NCBI GenBank assembly: GCA_037349105.1
Contig: JAYJMM010000057.1
Coordinates: 62,001 to 126,000 of the forward strand
Length of the DNA stretch: 64,000 nucleotides
Source: Limnomonas spitsbergensis
Lineage: Eukaryota; Chlorophyta; Chlorophyceae; Chlamydomonadales
Reading direction: 5' to 3'
Shown here in pieces: positions 24,501 to 35,100 of this stretch (the first letter of the stretch is position 1; each line of letters opens with the position of its first letter). A model generated the notes under the pieces. It saw nothing but the letters and a program-made list of their open reading frames with translations. It was not told where the DNA came from and searched no databases. Position numbers and translations under genes: made by a program.

Positions 24501-26144
24501 TGCCCTTGGATCCATAAGTTACTTTCAGTAGGAAGGCTGCAACATGACAGCCGTCATTACATTGCAGTGGCAAAGCATCGGGCTTTATGACCTTGGCATG
24601 CATGCAGGAAAGCAGACTGATGGTGGGGTCGTAACCTGCACCTGTCCCTAAATATCACCCTATCCACAGCCCTTCACAACGCTCCCCCCCCCTTTCAGTA
24701 GATCCACTACTCTTTCGGATCATTCCTAGGTATCTCTCTGCTGGCTTTCTGTCCCTTTGTCTGAAGATAGGACAAATACCCCCAGTGTGTCAGGACGAGC
24801 ATTGAATCACAGCCACCACTGCGACCTCCCGTTCCATCACTGCAGTGCCCTCCCCTCTCATAACTGCAGCGCACTCCGCTCTCGCCACCCCTCTCACCTG
24901 ATACAAGGGCCCCATTTGGCAGGGCGGCATCCACACCTGCCGGGAGGAATGCGAGTGGGCCGACATAATCCGTATGGCCGACCTGGACATCAGGCAAGGG
25001 GGGGCCTGAGGACAGATGCCTGATATGCAGAGCAGGGAAGCTGGCTACCATTAGGGGATTCACATTAAATAAGATTCAACTCACACAGCCCCCGCCTCAC
25101 ATGGCTTAACTCTGGCTTACAAGACAGAGGCGAGGACGCAAATATGGCTTGAGGACTCCAGTATATGCCGCGGGTCTTTGAACTTCATGTCTCAACTGGT
25201 CTGGCCCTCTCATCAGTCTCTACTCCTGCAGTCATTTCCAGAGCTCACGGGCCCTATCCGTCATCCTATTGCGTCCTATTGTGAGAATACAACACCTCTC
25301 TGCTCTTTCTGCCTGCTCTGCCTTTCCCTTTCGAATAGGGCTACTGGGTGGAAGCGTACCAGTTATAGACAACACTTATGCAGTTATGCCCCACCGAGGG
25401 AACACTGCCAGTTTGCTTCTTAGCCGATATGCGGGTTTTAGTGCTCTCATTGATGCGGGCGTTGCATGAGAGAAGTATGCAGGAGATGCATCCTGCATGC
25501 CGCTGACGCACGCGCTGGAGTCAGGGCCATGCCAGCAGCTCATGCGGCACATGCACACTGCATGGGGCATGGATGACTTGATAGACCCGAGGGGAACTTC
25601 TGGATCTTTCTCACCAATGTCATGAGCTGTGTGAACGTGTTGGGAGACTCCTCGACCCATGTCTTGATGGTTTTGTCACGGGATGCAGTCACAAGGCCAA
25701 TTTCACATGACAGGCACCCTCGGATCTGAAATCAAGATCGGGTGGTAGGGTGGGCCATGCGCACAGGTGACAACGCTTCGTCTGCAACCAGACAACATGG
25801 CACAAAATGCAAGCATGAAGCTCTCACATCTTCTTCGTGTCCCCTCAGCTCCGATAGCAGATGGAAAGCTGCCGATGCCATCGCGTGTGTGTTCTTCTCT
25901 TAGAAATGATAGATCTCAACTGATGCCGCTGTCGGATCACTTTGCAGACAGCGTAATGCTCAGGTGTGGACGGAAGGGTGGAGGGGAAAGACAGCTGTCA
26001 TGACAGGTTGACGACCAACCGCAATATCCATACACGTACCTGTACCATTGCGTGTGTCCTTTTGGGGGGAGTCGGATCTGCCCCAGGAACCACGGGCGCT
26101 CTTGCGGGCGAGCGCCACATTGAATTGATTCGATTACTCGACAT
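6344..26144 (-). CDS. PLAA: PLAA/Doa1/Ufd3-family ubiquitin-binding Cdc48 cofactor, 21 exons
   Basis: Family role: binds ubiquitin through the WD40 propeller and PFU domain and Cdc48/p97 through PUL, in ubiquitin-dependent protein and membrane turnover. Exons: 26040-26144, 25615-25725, 24898-24982, 24265-24400, 23673-23822, 19441-19555, 14992-15076, 14384-14436, 13792-13905, 13238-13354, 12657-12761, 12159-12285, 11330-11433, 10212-10461, 9318-9473, 8905-9075, 8311-8492, 7796-7888, 7085-7149, 6682-6757, 6344-6442. They sum to 2499 nt (832 residues) in one frame. Seen: seven blades (for example TASRDKTIKTW, GHTDYVGPLAF, GDTTIRLW, SHDLTLRVWD, IDHPGCVWDLSF); PFU (AYAWDAK, FKWDMIGEVV, WDFVFDVDTEEG, NPYIVADRFLLQEDLP); a VDPYTG/VDPFTG linker; PUL (VYLAFDN, LREFNAAL, LLAWPRAQLFPALDV, LLYNYAV, LVALGTL). 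Length fits the family (about 715-800). Exon 1 is the weakest part. Two introns are 4.1 and 4.4 kb of satellite. Confidence 0.93.
7625..7757 (-). repeat. Dispersed ~150-bp family, copy (minus orientation)
   Basis: This copy lies in PLAA intron 18. It shares GCCGCC...GGCGGCC at one end and ends with GGCTGTGACGCAGCTAAA, a form of the family terminus GGCCGTGATGTAGCTGAA. The middle is diverged from the best copies at 54715-54860 and 42668-42805. Confidence 0.6.
8075..8275 (+). repeat. Dispersed ~150-bp family, copy (plus orientation), preceded by a short tandem repeat
   Basis: Three 19-bp copies containing TTCAGCTACATATGAGC run from about 8080 to 8125. They lead into TTCAGCTACATCACGGCC, the family's conserved end, then GCCGGTCCTAATCAATC and GCCGCCCAGCGG. 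The copy ends just inside the 3' edge region of PLAA exon 17's intron. The short tandem appears to be amplification of the element's own first bases. Confidence 0.65.
11050..11330 (-). repeat. Tandem repeat carrying copies of the PLAA exon-13 5' splice site
   Basis: Read on the minus strand, exon 13 ends CTACAGGGAGCAG|GTGAGG. The following intron repeats GTACAGGGAGCAG|GTGAGG about every 50-60 bp, roughly five to six times, with the decay increasing away from the exon. Each unit therefore contains the last ~12 exon bases plus a usable donor. The intervening bases read like the start of the intron (GGGGGAGATACACATACAGG). Confidence 0.85.
11817..11885 (-). pseudogene. Decayed copy of part of PLAA exon 12 (PFU domain)
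   Basis: On the minus strand this reads KLHDGRHMDSTFDVDAEE, against KLHNGEHWDFVFDVDTEE in the real exon at 12159-12285. It lies downstream of that exon, inside intron 12, beyond a run of tandem repeats that share its junction sequence. The surrounding frame does not continue into exon 13 in the way the true exon does. I infer a partial tandem duplication of the exon end. Confidence 0.7.
11885..12158 (-). repeat. 46-bp tandem repeats derived from the PLAA exon-12 5' splice junction
   Basis: On the minus strand each unit reads about TGTGGAGGAAG|GTGGATCAG followed by a GTTGAGGGTTTAGGGTTGA-like tail. The true exon end reads ACAGAGGAAG|GTGGGTCAG. Five to six units lie between the exon and its decayed copy at 11817-11885. 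Period alternates between about 46 and 53 bp because the GGGTTGA motif is itself repeated. Confidence 0.8.
12535..12612 (+). repeat. (AC)n microsatellite, interrupted
   Basis: There is a run of about 40 bases of perfect CA dinucleotide, then a 20-base gap and a second short CA run. It lies in PLAA intron 11. Confidence 0.9.
13985..14165 (-). repeat. Two decayed copies of the PLAA exon-9 3' splice junction
   Basis: The real exon start at 13905 reads, on the plus strand, CCACACACAGCCGGGG then TGATCTATAACCTGCA. A second copy with the same order lies at about 13998-14060 and a third, cut short by a run of ~30 C residues, at about 14115-14165. Each copy holds the acceptor and the first ~50 exon bases. 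The copies carry substitutions that change the WD40 residues, so they look like non-functional duplicates. Confidence 0.8.
14167..14191 (+). repeat. Poly-C run
   Basis: A homopolymer of C more than 20 bases long interrupts the third exon-9 junction copy in PLAA intron 8. Such a run may be mis-sized in an assembly. Confidence 0.85.
15165..15225 (-). repeat. Decayed copy of the PLAA exon-7 start and acceptor
   Basis: The plus strand here shares GAGCTCAGCCAGTG and the flanking TTGCTGTGTGGCC with the real exon start at about 15040-15076. The duplicated piece includes the acceptor region and the first ~35 exon bases. A further weak repeat of the adjacent bases (GTAGCCTG...TGGTGACATT) is seen near 15365-15390. 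Confidence 0.7.
15606..17012 (+). repeat. 15-bp satellite with higher-order variants
   Basis: The unit is GACGGTGATGGGGGA with G/A variants (GACAGTGATGGGGGA), about 93 copies, filling part of PLAA intron 6. A longer variant block containing GTGAAGGGGTCAGTGAAGG recurs near 15860, 16275, 16575 and 16920, which shows larger-scale duplication inside the array. The plus strand is G-rich throughout. Long open frames on the minus strand (15869-17029, 16284-17078) are by-products of the period-15 repeat. Confidence 0.97.
17012..19440 (-). repeat. 49-bp satellite containing copies of the PLAA exon-6 5' splice site
   Basis: About 49 nearly identical 49-bp units run up to the last base of the intron next to exon 6. 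On the minus strand exon 6 ends GATATGCAG|GTGAGGGGGC and every unit contains CCATGCAG|GTGAGGGGGC. Units carry either GCATTTAGC or GCATTAAGC (plus strand), and over much of the array these follow a T,T,A order, giving a 147-bp triplet. Divergence between units is low, so the array is recent or homogenised. Confidence 0.97.
19615..23680 (-). repeat. 20/26-bp satellite filling PLAA intron 5, each unit with a splice donor
   Basis: The intron between exons 5 and 6 (19556-23672) is almost entirely built from CCCCCCTAGCGGCGTACCTG (20 bp) mixed with a 26-bp form that carries an extra CGCTCC block. On the minus strand each unit reads GGGGGCAG|GTACGCCGCTAG or GTATGCC. The true exon-5 end reads GAGCGGGGGCAG|GTATGCC, so the unit looks like the splice junction itself. 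I estimate 150-200 units. Divergence is higher than in the 49-bp array, and there is scattered loss of the GT. Confidence 0.97.
23870..23955 (+). repeat. ~37-bp tandem repeat, 2-3 copies
   Basis: The motif GTGGAAATAAAGAAAGG followed by GTGGGAGATGG is repeated two to three times in PLAA intron 4, starting about 50 bp upstream of the acceptor of exon 5. Confidence 0.8.
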
Positions 26145-26185
26145 GGTGAATTTCGAGCCCCGGACTTTTTGATTAACCAAACGCC
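26145..26185. promoter_or_regulatory. Very short divergent space between PLAA and CRR1-like start codons
   Basis: The proposed PLAA ATG (minus, 26144-26142) and the proposed CRR1-like ATG (plus, 26186) are 41 bp apart. Either the two transcripts overlap at their 5' ends or one start codon lies further inside the other gene's first exon. No TATA box is visible in the interval. Confidence 0.35.
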
Positions 26186-29100
26186 ATGCAACAACAACTG
26201 CAGCAGCAGCAGCAGCAGCCGTTTGTCGCGCCACCGGTTGGCATGATGCCCTGCTCTTCTGACGACTTCTCTTCTTTGTTCAACGAGCACGTAGAGGACG
26301 CCTCGGGCGCGGCTGCCACTTCGCACTGTCAGCAAGCACTGCTTCAGCGGGAGCGACAAGAGCTGTCCAGCATTGCAGCACAACAGCAGCAGGCTTTCGA
26401 CCCGTTTCAACTGCAGGGCAAGTGTCTGAGGCAGCAGGGGTGCATGCCACTCTCCTTGCCTGCCACTGTGCCCGTCGGTGCCCCACTGTCATGCCCTAAA
26501 AAAAATTGAAGAAGGAAGCCATCGCGAAGCGTCTGTTGGGTGTACGTGCACACGCCAGGGGGAAGCCGATGCATCGCCGCGTCATCTTTTTGTCCCGTTT
26601 TAATTTGACAAACCAAGCGCCAGCCTCTCATCGAATAGCACCTCGCCTGTGCGCGTGTCGGTTCCATGCCTGGCCCCACTGGCACTTGGCTCGCTCTGCT
26701 GTCATAGTGCCGAGTGAGCCCGGCCATTTTCTTCCTCACTTCATGGGAGCATGCAGTCCTGTTATAGGCTCTTTATGTATTGGGCTTGGGTGGAGGAATG
26801 CAGACAGGCTGGCCGGGCTGCGAGACCCTGACAGATGGCATGCCTGCAGGCCCAGGAGCACGTGAACACCTGCGCAGCCAGAGCTCCTTACCTCTTTCAT
26901 ATCAACACCTGTAAGAACAGGGAGCGCTGATAAGATCTAAGGAGCTCTGCTGAGTGTTCCTCATATCTGATGAGCGCTGCCTGACCACCCATGCGTGGGC
27001 TGATGTGGGGCAGAAATCTGCATGGGCTTCTAGAAAGCCACATGGGGCTGGGCATGCTGTCCAGGCCTCGTACGCCTCCCAGGAGACTCATGCCTCTGGC
27101 AGGCTGATATATTAATGTCCAACCTTGAACAGGCAGCATCCATAGCAGGGACACGCGCACAACCCTCATGCGCAGCTGACACACTCCCCGACCTCGCTTG
27201 CACTTGGGAGATCCCCCGTACTCAGCTGGTGCCCATTCTACCTGCCTGCACTGCAGCCTGCCTAATAGCAATTGCGCTGCGCAGGTGATGAACGCACCTG
27301 GCACCTATCAGATTGGGCGTGGGACCCTTTCAGCGTTGCCGCCGCCCCCAACGCAGCAGTCTCTGACCCATCGGCCAATAAACGCCCACGAGGCGGCGAC
27401 ATGCTGCCATGTGCCTCATCATCCTCCTTGAGGGCCCAGGCTGTACCCTCCCAGCAGCAGCAGCAGCAACAGCCCTGCTGCAACCAGACGTCCGGCTCGG
27501 TCGGCATGCCTTGCAGCTTTCACCTGCCGAAGCCATTCTCTACGCAGGCAGTGATAGCCAGCAGCCTCTTGCCCTCGCACTCCTCAGGCCTGCACCACCG
27601 TGCCGCCTCTGTCGGTGGCCATCCCGGCAGCCATGCAACGTTGGTGCCTACTGACACCCATGCCGACGCTGCATGGGGCGCGCCTGACATGGGTGTTGCC
27701 AGCGCCCATGCTTGTGGCTTCACGGGCATGCTAGATGGGACGCTGTCCCACCCGGTGGTCCCGGAGTGGCAGCAGTTGCAAGGACATGAGGGACAAGCAC
27801 CTTTGGAGAAGCAGCATGGTGAAGGGCCCCCCCTGGTCTGGCTGCAACAGCAGGAACAACAGCAGCATGGTGAAGGGCCCCCCCTGGCCTGGCTGCAACA
27901 GCAGGAACAACAGCAGCATGGTGAAGGACCCCCCCTGGCCTGGCAGCAACACCAGGAACAACAGCAGCAACAGCAGCAGCATGGTGAAGGGCCCCCCCTG
28001 GCCTGGCTGCAACAGCAGGAACAACAACAGCAGCAGGTGAAGCAGCAAGGGCACGGCTGGTCGCATCAGCAGGGTCAGGGGGGCCAGGCTGGCCACTGCA
28101 ACCTGCCAGGCCGGCCCCTGCGACCGCCACTACCGCAACAGCCTCTGCAACATCTGGTGCAGCAGCCTCTGCAACATCTGGTGCAGCAGCCTCTGCAACA
28201 TCTGGTGCAGCAGCCTCTGCAACATCTGCTGCAACAGCGAAATCCCTCAGGCGTGTCTGCGTCCTGCCAGCTGCATGCCGCAAATCCAGGCTTCACGCTC
28301 GGGGGGAAGGACATCGGCGTCAAGCAGCAGCAGCAGCAGCTTGACGGCTATGATAGTGTGGGAGCGGGGCTGGGTGTGGACTTCGATGACGATGACGAGG
28401 TGGCGTTGTTTGGCACCGAGGACGCCCTGGCGATGTTTCCCAGTTCAGCCGGGCGGGGAGCTGCCGGCGGTGGCGGGCGGGCGGCCACACCGGCACGGAA
28501 GTGCACGCCGGTCGAGCTGGCGGCGGCTCTGGCCAAGGGCGTGGTCTCTATTAATGAGGAGGCTGTGTTGGAGGATGCGGAGAAGATGGTGTGCCAGGTG
28601 TGGATGTGTGGATATGTGGGGGGGAGCGCACGTGTTTTATGGGGTCTCAGTACCCTGGGGGTTAGTACCCTGGATCTATGAGGGCAGTCCCCTGGAGATG
28701 TGTTTGAAAAGCCAAATCCTGGCTGCCAGGGTGGGGGGATCCCTGCCTTCTGTAAACTCTAGTGCAGACTGTAACAGCTCAGTTTGGTTAAGATGGCTCA
28801 TGATTTATGGAGGCCTGTCAGCTGTCGTGCATCCTTGTTATGCCCCTGGTTCTCCGTATGTGTGGACATTGAAGCTGCGTCACAAGAATGCCAGCCGGGC
28901 TTCAGGTGCATAAGCTACACCATACACCTTGAAGTTAAACCTTTATTGAGAAAATATCACTCCAGCCCAATTTTGTTGTGAAGCTGCATGCATGTGTGAT
29001 GCCACCACTCATGCTCTGCAACCTCCCCCCCAAATGCGGAGTGTGGCAAGGATCTGGATCTGTCCGACCGGTCCAAACTGTTAACCTCTGATGTGTGATG

Positions 29101-32100
29101 CCCCCTGTTAACCTGTGTGATGCCACCTCGTGCTCTGCATCCTCCCCCTTCAGGTGCCAGGGTGCGGTAAGGACCTGTCGGGTCTCAAGGACTACCACCA
29201 GCGATACCGCATATGCGAGGTGCACATCAAGCTGCCACAGGTGAGCAGCATGCAGCATGTGCGTGCCTTGGTGCTGTGTCCGTACGATCGCCCATACACC
29301 TCCATGCACACTCACATGCTAGCACCCCCATGCAAGCTTGCATACTGACCCCTGTATTACTGATTTCACGTCCATACCCTCCATGCACGACCCTCATATG
29401 CACTGCGATGCACATGCCCAATCCATCGCCATGTTCGCCCCCCATGCATCGCCATGTCGGCCCCCCATGCACTGCCCATGCACCATGCAGGTGATCAAGG
29501 AGGCCAGCCTGCAGCGCTTCTGCCAGCAGTGCGGGCGCTTCCATGAACTCAACGCGTTTGAGGGTGCCCGCAAGTCCTGCCGGGACCAGCTGGGGAAGCA
29601 CAACGCAAGGCGCAGACGCAGGGCTCAGGTACAGCAGCAGAACCCTAAACCCTTCACCCTTAACCCAGGTACAGGGCACACAAACAGCAGCAGAACCCTG
29701 GACCCTTTACCCAGGCTCTGGGCTCAGGTACAGCAATTTTAACCCTATACCCTAAACCCTTAACTCAAGCACAGGGCACACAAACAGCAGCAGAACCTTG
29801 TACCCTGAACCCTTTACCCAGGCTCTGGGCTCAGGTACAGCAGCATAACCCTAAACCCTAAACCCAGGCAAAGGGCATAAGAACAGCCGCAGAACCCTGT
29901 ACCCGAAACCCTTTACCCAGGCTCAGGGCTCTGGCACAGAAGCATAACTCATGTAACCGCTTTAAATGTTGTTCTCACAGCGTGACACCTACCCACGCAC
30001 CATGTAGTTTCTTAGAAGGGGCCAGGCAATTTGAACAGGAAGATGTCAGAGACAACAGAAGTAAGCCTGGACAGGCAAGGCACACCTGACATCTAGAATA
30101 GTACAATGTTCCACTTGTCAAGATACAGGATGAGAGGCTCATGACCTGATGAACCTCGTAACACCACTCTGCCAGCCCGTCACCTGGGACCAGCTGTCAC
30201 CCTGATCACTAGCTCTTCATTCTGAAGGCTAGCTTCCTGTCTGTTGCCCGGCAATGAACCCTAAACCCTGGAGCTCAAACCCGGGACACTGCTCTCATGG
30301 ATGCTGCGCTTCTTAACCCTGATCTTTTAACCTTACCTTGAAACACAAAAACAAGAAAAATAGCCCTAACATTCCAACCTTGACCCTGATGAGACCGAAG
30401 CTTGAACCCCCCAATACTTAAAACTCAGGTGCAGCAGAAGGCCAAGCAACAGCTGCAGCAGCAACAACAACAACAACAACAATATGTGCCCTTCAACCCC
30501 AACCTTGCCCCTCCCCCCTGAAATCAAAACCTTGAACCCCTTACACCCTCCTTTCAGGTGGAGCAGCAGAAGGCCAAGCAACAGCTGCAGCTGCAACAAC
30601 AGCAACAACCGCGTGCTGGCGAGCTGCTGTCGCCCTGCATCGCGGCTGGGTCGGATGGAGGCGATGGTGACAGGGGCGGTGGCGGTGCGCAGGGCGGCCA
30701 GGGCGGCGGCCCCAGCAGGGCTGGGAGCACAGGAGGGGGCCTGACGGCTGCAGCAGACATTCCCCGCCTGCTGTCGGCCTTGATGCGGAATCCTCAGCAG
30801 CTGCAGGTGTGTGTGAGCCATAGTGGTGGTGTGTGGGGGGGGGGAAATGAGGGAGGGATGAGGCTGGGATGGTTGCAACGGACGTAACCGGCCTGCTGTC
30901 GGCCTTGATTCAGAATCCACAACAAGAACAGGTGTGTGTGTGGGAGCCACAGTGGATGTGGGTGGGGGGTGGGGGGACTCGAGGGGGCAAAACAAAACGC
31001 TCCCTCATAAATATTAAGAATTGCAGCCGTAGGTTGAAACTTGATTGCTTTGTTTTAAGTTGCTCGGAGGATGTTGCTGGGCTTGGTAGCCACAGCCCTA
31101 AACCTTAAACTAGGTAGCCACAGCAATAATTATGAATCCTAAACCCTAAACTAGGTAGCCACAGCAGGAATTCTAAATCCTAAACCCTAAACTAGGTAGC
31201 CACAGCAGGAATTCTAAATCCTAAACCCTAAACTAGGTAGCCACAGCAGGAATTCTAACCATGGTAACCTCAGACATACATTCGATGCTTCAGCCAGATT
31301 TGACGACCTTTGACCCAGGCTTTTCGATCGACTTGCTTGACCTTGTCCGTTCCGCTCCGTTCTATATTTGCATGCATTAAGTTACTGACGGAGTCACGTT
31401 ACCGCCTCCCCCTTGTGTGCGGCAGGCCCTGAGGCTGCTCCTGGGCATGCCCACCAATTCGGCGCTGCCGCCACTGCGGCCCTACACGCCGGAACCCGCA
31501 GCGCTCGGCCCGGGTGCCGTTGCGCCCCCCACCGCAGCAGCTACCCCTGATGGCCCGACCTCGTCTGGGTGCGGTGCAGCAGGTTACGGTCCAGCTAGCT
31601 ACACCGTGGCTCGCGACCCTGCTAGCTACAACCTAGCCCGCGAGGTGGTGGAGGGCCGCGGTGCGTTCGCGCCGTCATACTCCTCGGAGCACTGCTCGCT
31701 GCGCCTTTCGATGAAGCTGTTCAACAGGACACCCGCAGACCTGCCGCCGGACCTTAAGCAGCAGGTGGGGAGGGTGGGGAGCGTGAGGAGAAGGTGTGGA
31801 GGGTGGGGAGGGCAGGGTGAAATTGGAATGGAAGGTAGCAATAAGTGAAAGAGGGATGTGCTGAAGCGGATGGTCGGGGAGGGCGGGGTGAATGGTAAGG
31901 AACGTAGCAGTTGGTGGGGAGGATGAAGAGAGGGATGTCCTCATAATACAGATGGTTGGAGTGGGTTGGGTGACAGTGGAAAGGAAGGCAGCAGCAGGTG
32001 GGAAGGATTGATACCGGTAGGCATAGGTGGATGAAGGGCGACAGAAGTAAACGGATTTAGCATTGGCTGGTGCTGATCTAGCAGTATTCTCTGAGGTGAA

Positions 32101-35100
32101 GCCATAACAATCAGACAATGCTATTAGCTTGAGAAAGGCATGATAGGCCTCACGAGGGATGGACACACATACTAGTGCCTGTCCCCTGGTCAATGCTCTG
32201 GTCAACGCCTGGATTTCCATCTCGATGCATACCCGTTGTCATTTGACAGGGCGAAAGGCACGAGAAAGAGGTGAATCTAAAAGAGTAAAACAACCAATGG
32301 GTTTGAGGAAAGCGCAGAACGCACCTAGGGGCCTGATCTATGACACAGGCTCAACATCAATCCAAACCAATCAAGACAAAGAGAAGGAGGATGGTCAACT
32401 TTAGCAGCGGGTGGTACGTATGGTGGATGCGTAGGCAACATTCAAGACCAGGGAGGGCGATGCGCCCCCCCTCCTCAAACAGCTCAACTCTACCCCCCTT
32501 GTCAGGGACTGGGTGTAGGATGGCCAGTTGGTCATTGAGCCGGTCAAGATTCAAACCAAAGCTTTAGGCCGCCCACCCCCATGTTCACTGGCCAAAGGTA
32601 AAAAAAAGTTGGAAGAATGTGTGGAGCAAGGCTCAAAAGAAGGCTCAAGACAGCGCCCAAACAATTTGTTAAAACAGGCTTAAAATAAGGCTCAAGACAG
32701 CGCCCTGAAAATGTGTTGAACAAGGCTCAAAAGAAGGCTCAGAGAAACGCGTTAGCATGCCTGTTCTCATTTTTCACACCTTGCCAGGTCACCTCGTGGC
32801 TATCCTCTGCGCCCGCCTCCGTCGAGGGCTACATCCGACCCGGCTGTGTGTACCTGACCATGCAACTCCTGGTGACCCAGGAGGCGTATCACCAGGCGGC
32901 CGCTGCAGGTGACACCTAGACAGCAGGGCTCGTGACATGCAAGAAATTGCAGTGTGGCATGTTGGAAAAAAAAGCTGCATGGCTCTGTTTTGTTTTAGGG
33001 GACGTTTTATATTATATTAGCACTGAAGTTGACCCCTTCCCTCTTACCTGCTACTCTAATAGCTGATATGGTCTCCCCTTTGCTGTGAGCCCCTGCTGGC
33101 GCTGCTGAAAAATGCTTGCTGTCTTTTTGTAACGGCGCGGATGTGGCTTTGGCCCAGGCTGCACTGTTTCCTTAACGCTTACGCCTCCCACTGGACGTAC
33201 GTTTCTTTTTTCTTCGCTGTCTTTCTCCCATCCATGGCGGACCACTTCTCCAACTCCCCCTCTCCCTTGCTGCCATGTACATCTAACGCCGCCTTGCCAG
33301 CGCTGCTGCATAGTTTGCTGCATAATGCTTGTTGTGAATCCCCCGGAATAATCTGACCCCTGTCTGCCTGTCTCATGGGTATCACTTGCAGGCTTACCTG
33401 CGCTTCCGCACCATGGGTTACACGAAACTCGCTATGTATCCCCCCTTAAATAAAACGATACGCCCTGTGGCGTGGATTAAGGAAGCCAAGGAAGCTTTGT
33501 ATCCCCCGCATACAACTTTACTCCCCATCCCCTAGACTAAGAGCGTTTACATGTCAGACTCGCCTGGACTGGGACATCATTCGCAGGAAGACTCTGGCGG
33601 TGCGTCTCCCTCCACGAACCGACTCCTGTCTCCCCCTCTTCCATGCATTCCTTCCAGGCCTGCCAGCGCTTCTGCAACACCTTTTGCACGATACCGGCTG
33701 CCAGTTCTGGTGGACGGGTGTGTATACAGTGCAGCTCCTGGACCAGCTGGCTGTGCTAGAGGCCGGGCAGCTCAGCACCCTGGTGGACTACTCTGTGGAG
33801 AGCAACGCCTCGGCAGCCGCAGGGAAAGCATGCGGATCTAGATCCGGATATGCTTTCGGGCCTCAGAAGTCTAGGCTGGGATCTGACTGTGCGACGAAAT
33901 TCGGAGGCAGGCCCGCTTGCTCTGCGAGCTGCAGCGCGATGCTTGTGGGACCGTGTGTGCGAGGGCCCTCCCCGCCCTGCTGTGCCAGCCGGCAGCAGCA
34001 GGCGCCGGCAATCCTGGGCATGTCGGCCCTGGGCGTCCTTGGATCTGGGACTGGATCTGGATCTGGACTGGTCATCTATGGACGTGGATTGGACACGCCT
34101 GGCTTGGAGCTTATCTGCAGGTGTGGCAGCATTTATTGTTTCGTCATTAAGCTACCTATTAGCTACACTCCGGATTCAAGCCACAGACCCCAGTTCTGGC
34201 TAGCTAAGCTGTTTGGACCGCCAGCCGGTCAAGGTTTGGTCCCAATAGGGCCCAAATTGTCCGCTGCGCAGCCTGCTGATGGTGGCCTTGCAGCCAGAAA
34301 AATAAACACTGAGGTGCAGTGGGAGCTATGTGGGGGTGGGGGGAGCCATGTGGGGGTGGACTGTTAAGTGTGTCATGGCAGGGTGCGCCTGCAACCACAT
34401 CAGCTCTAAATCATGATGAAATTTGCTGTTCCCCACCCTGACGCAGATTCTATCCTAAACCTTAAAACCTTAACGAAGCACTGCCCCCCACCCCTGACGC
34501 AGGTTCCACCCTAAACCTTAAACAAAACACTGCCCCCCACCCCTGACACAGGTTCCAAGGCCAGCAGGTCCGCTGCACCATGTCCGTGTCCCAGGCTGGC
34601 ACTGAGGCGGCCATCACAGGCCTGTTGCTGATCCCACCCAACACACAAGGAGGCGGACGCAGCAGCGGCTGTGGAGTGGCAATGATAGAGTGCTGTGTCG
34701 GCGCATATGCGAGTCAGGTAGGGTGCTGTTGGCATGCAGGACCATGCAAGACCATGCAAACCAATGTGCATCTCTGGACAGGAAGTACACCTCTACTCTC
34801 CCCTGTGGCCATGTACACCTCAATTAACCAATGTGGCCATGTACACCTCTGTTCACCCATGTGGCCATAGCCAACTGTTTTCACCCATGTAAACGCCATG
34901 CAGACCCCATGCAGACTAAAACTAGCACATGCAACCCCCATGCAAACCAAGACCAGCACATGCAACCCCATGCAACCCCATGCAGGCGAGGCCTCTCCTT
35001 ATCCTAGACGACCCTGACCTCTTGGCCGAGGTGCAACAATTAGCATGCCTGGTGCATGGGCCTGCCCCTGGACGCGCCACTGCTGGTTCTGGAGCCTCTG

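Noticed and set aside
27720..28323. Minus-strand Ala/Val- and Cys-rich frames
   Set aside because: Antisense of the polyQ repeats in SBP exon 2.
30366..30995. 209-codon minus-strand frame rich in Leu
   Set aside because: Antisense of CAG-rich SBP exon 5 and its duplicate; no motif.
33850..34203. Acidic LDLGLDLDLDW reading as an activation domain
   Set aside because: It comes from a GGATCT simple repeat open in all three frames, so the frame cannot be chosen from sequence alone.
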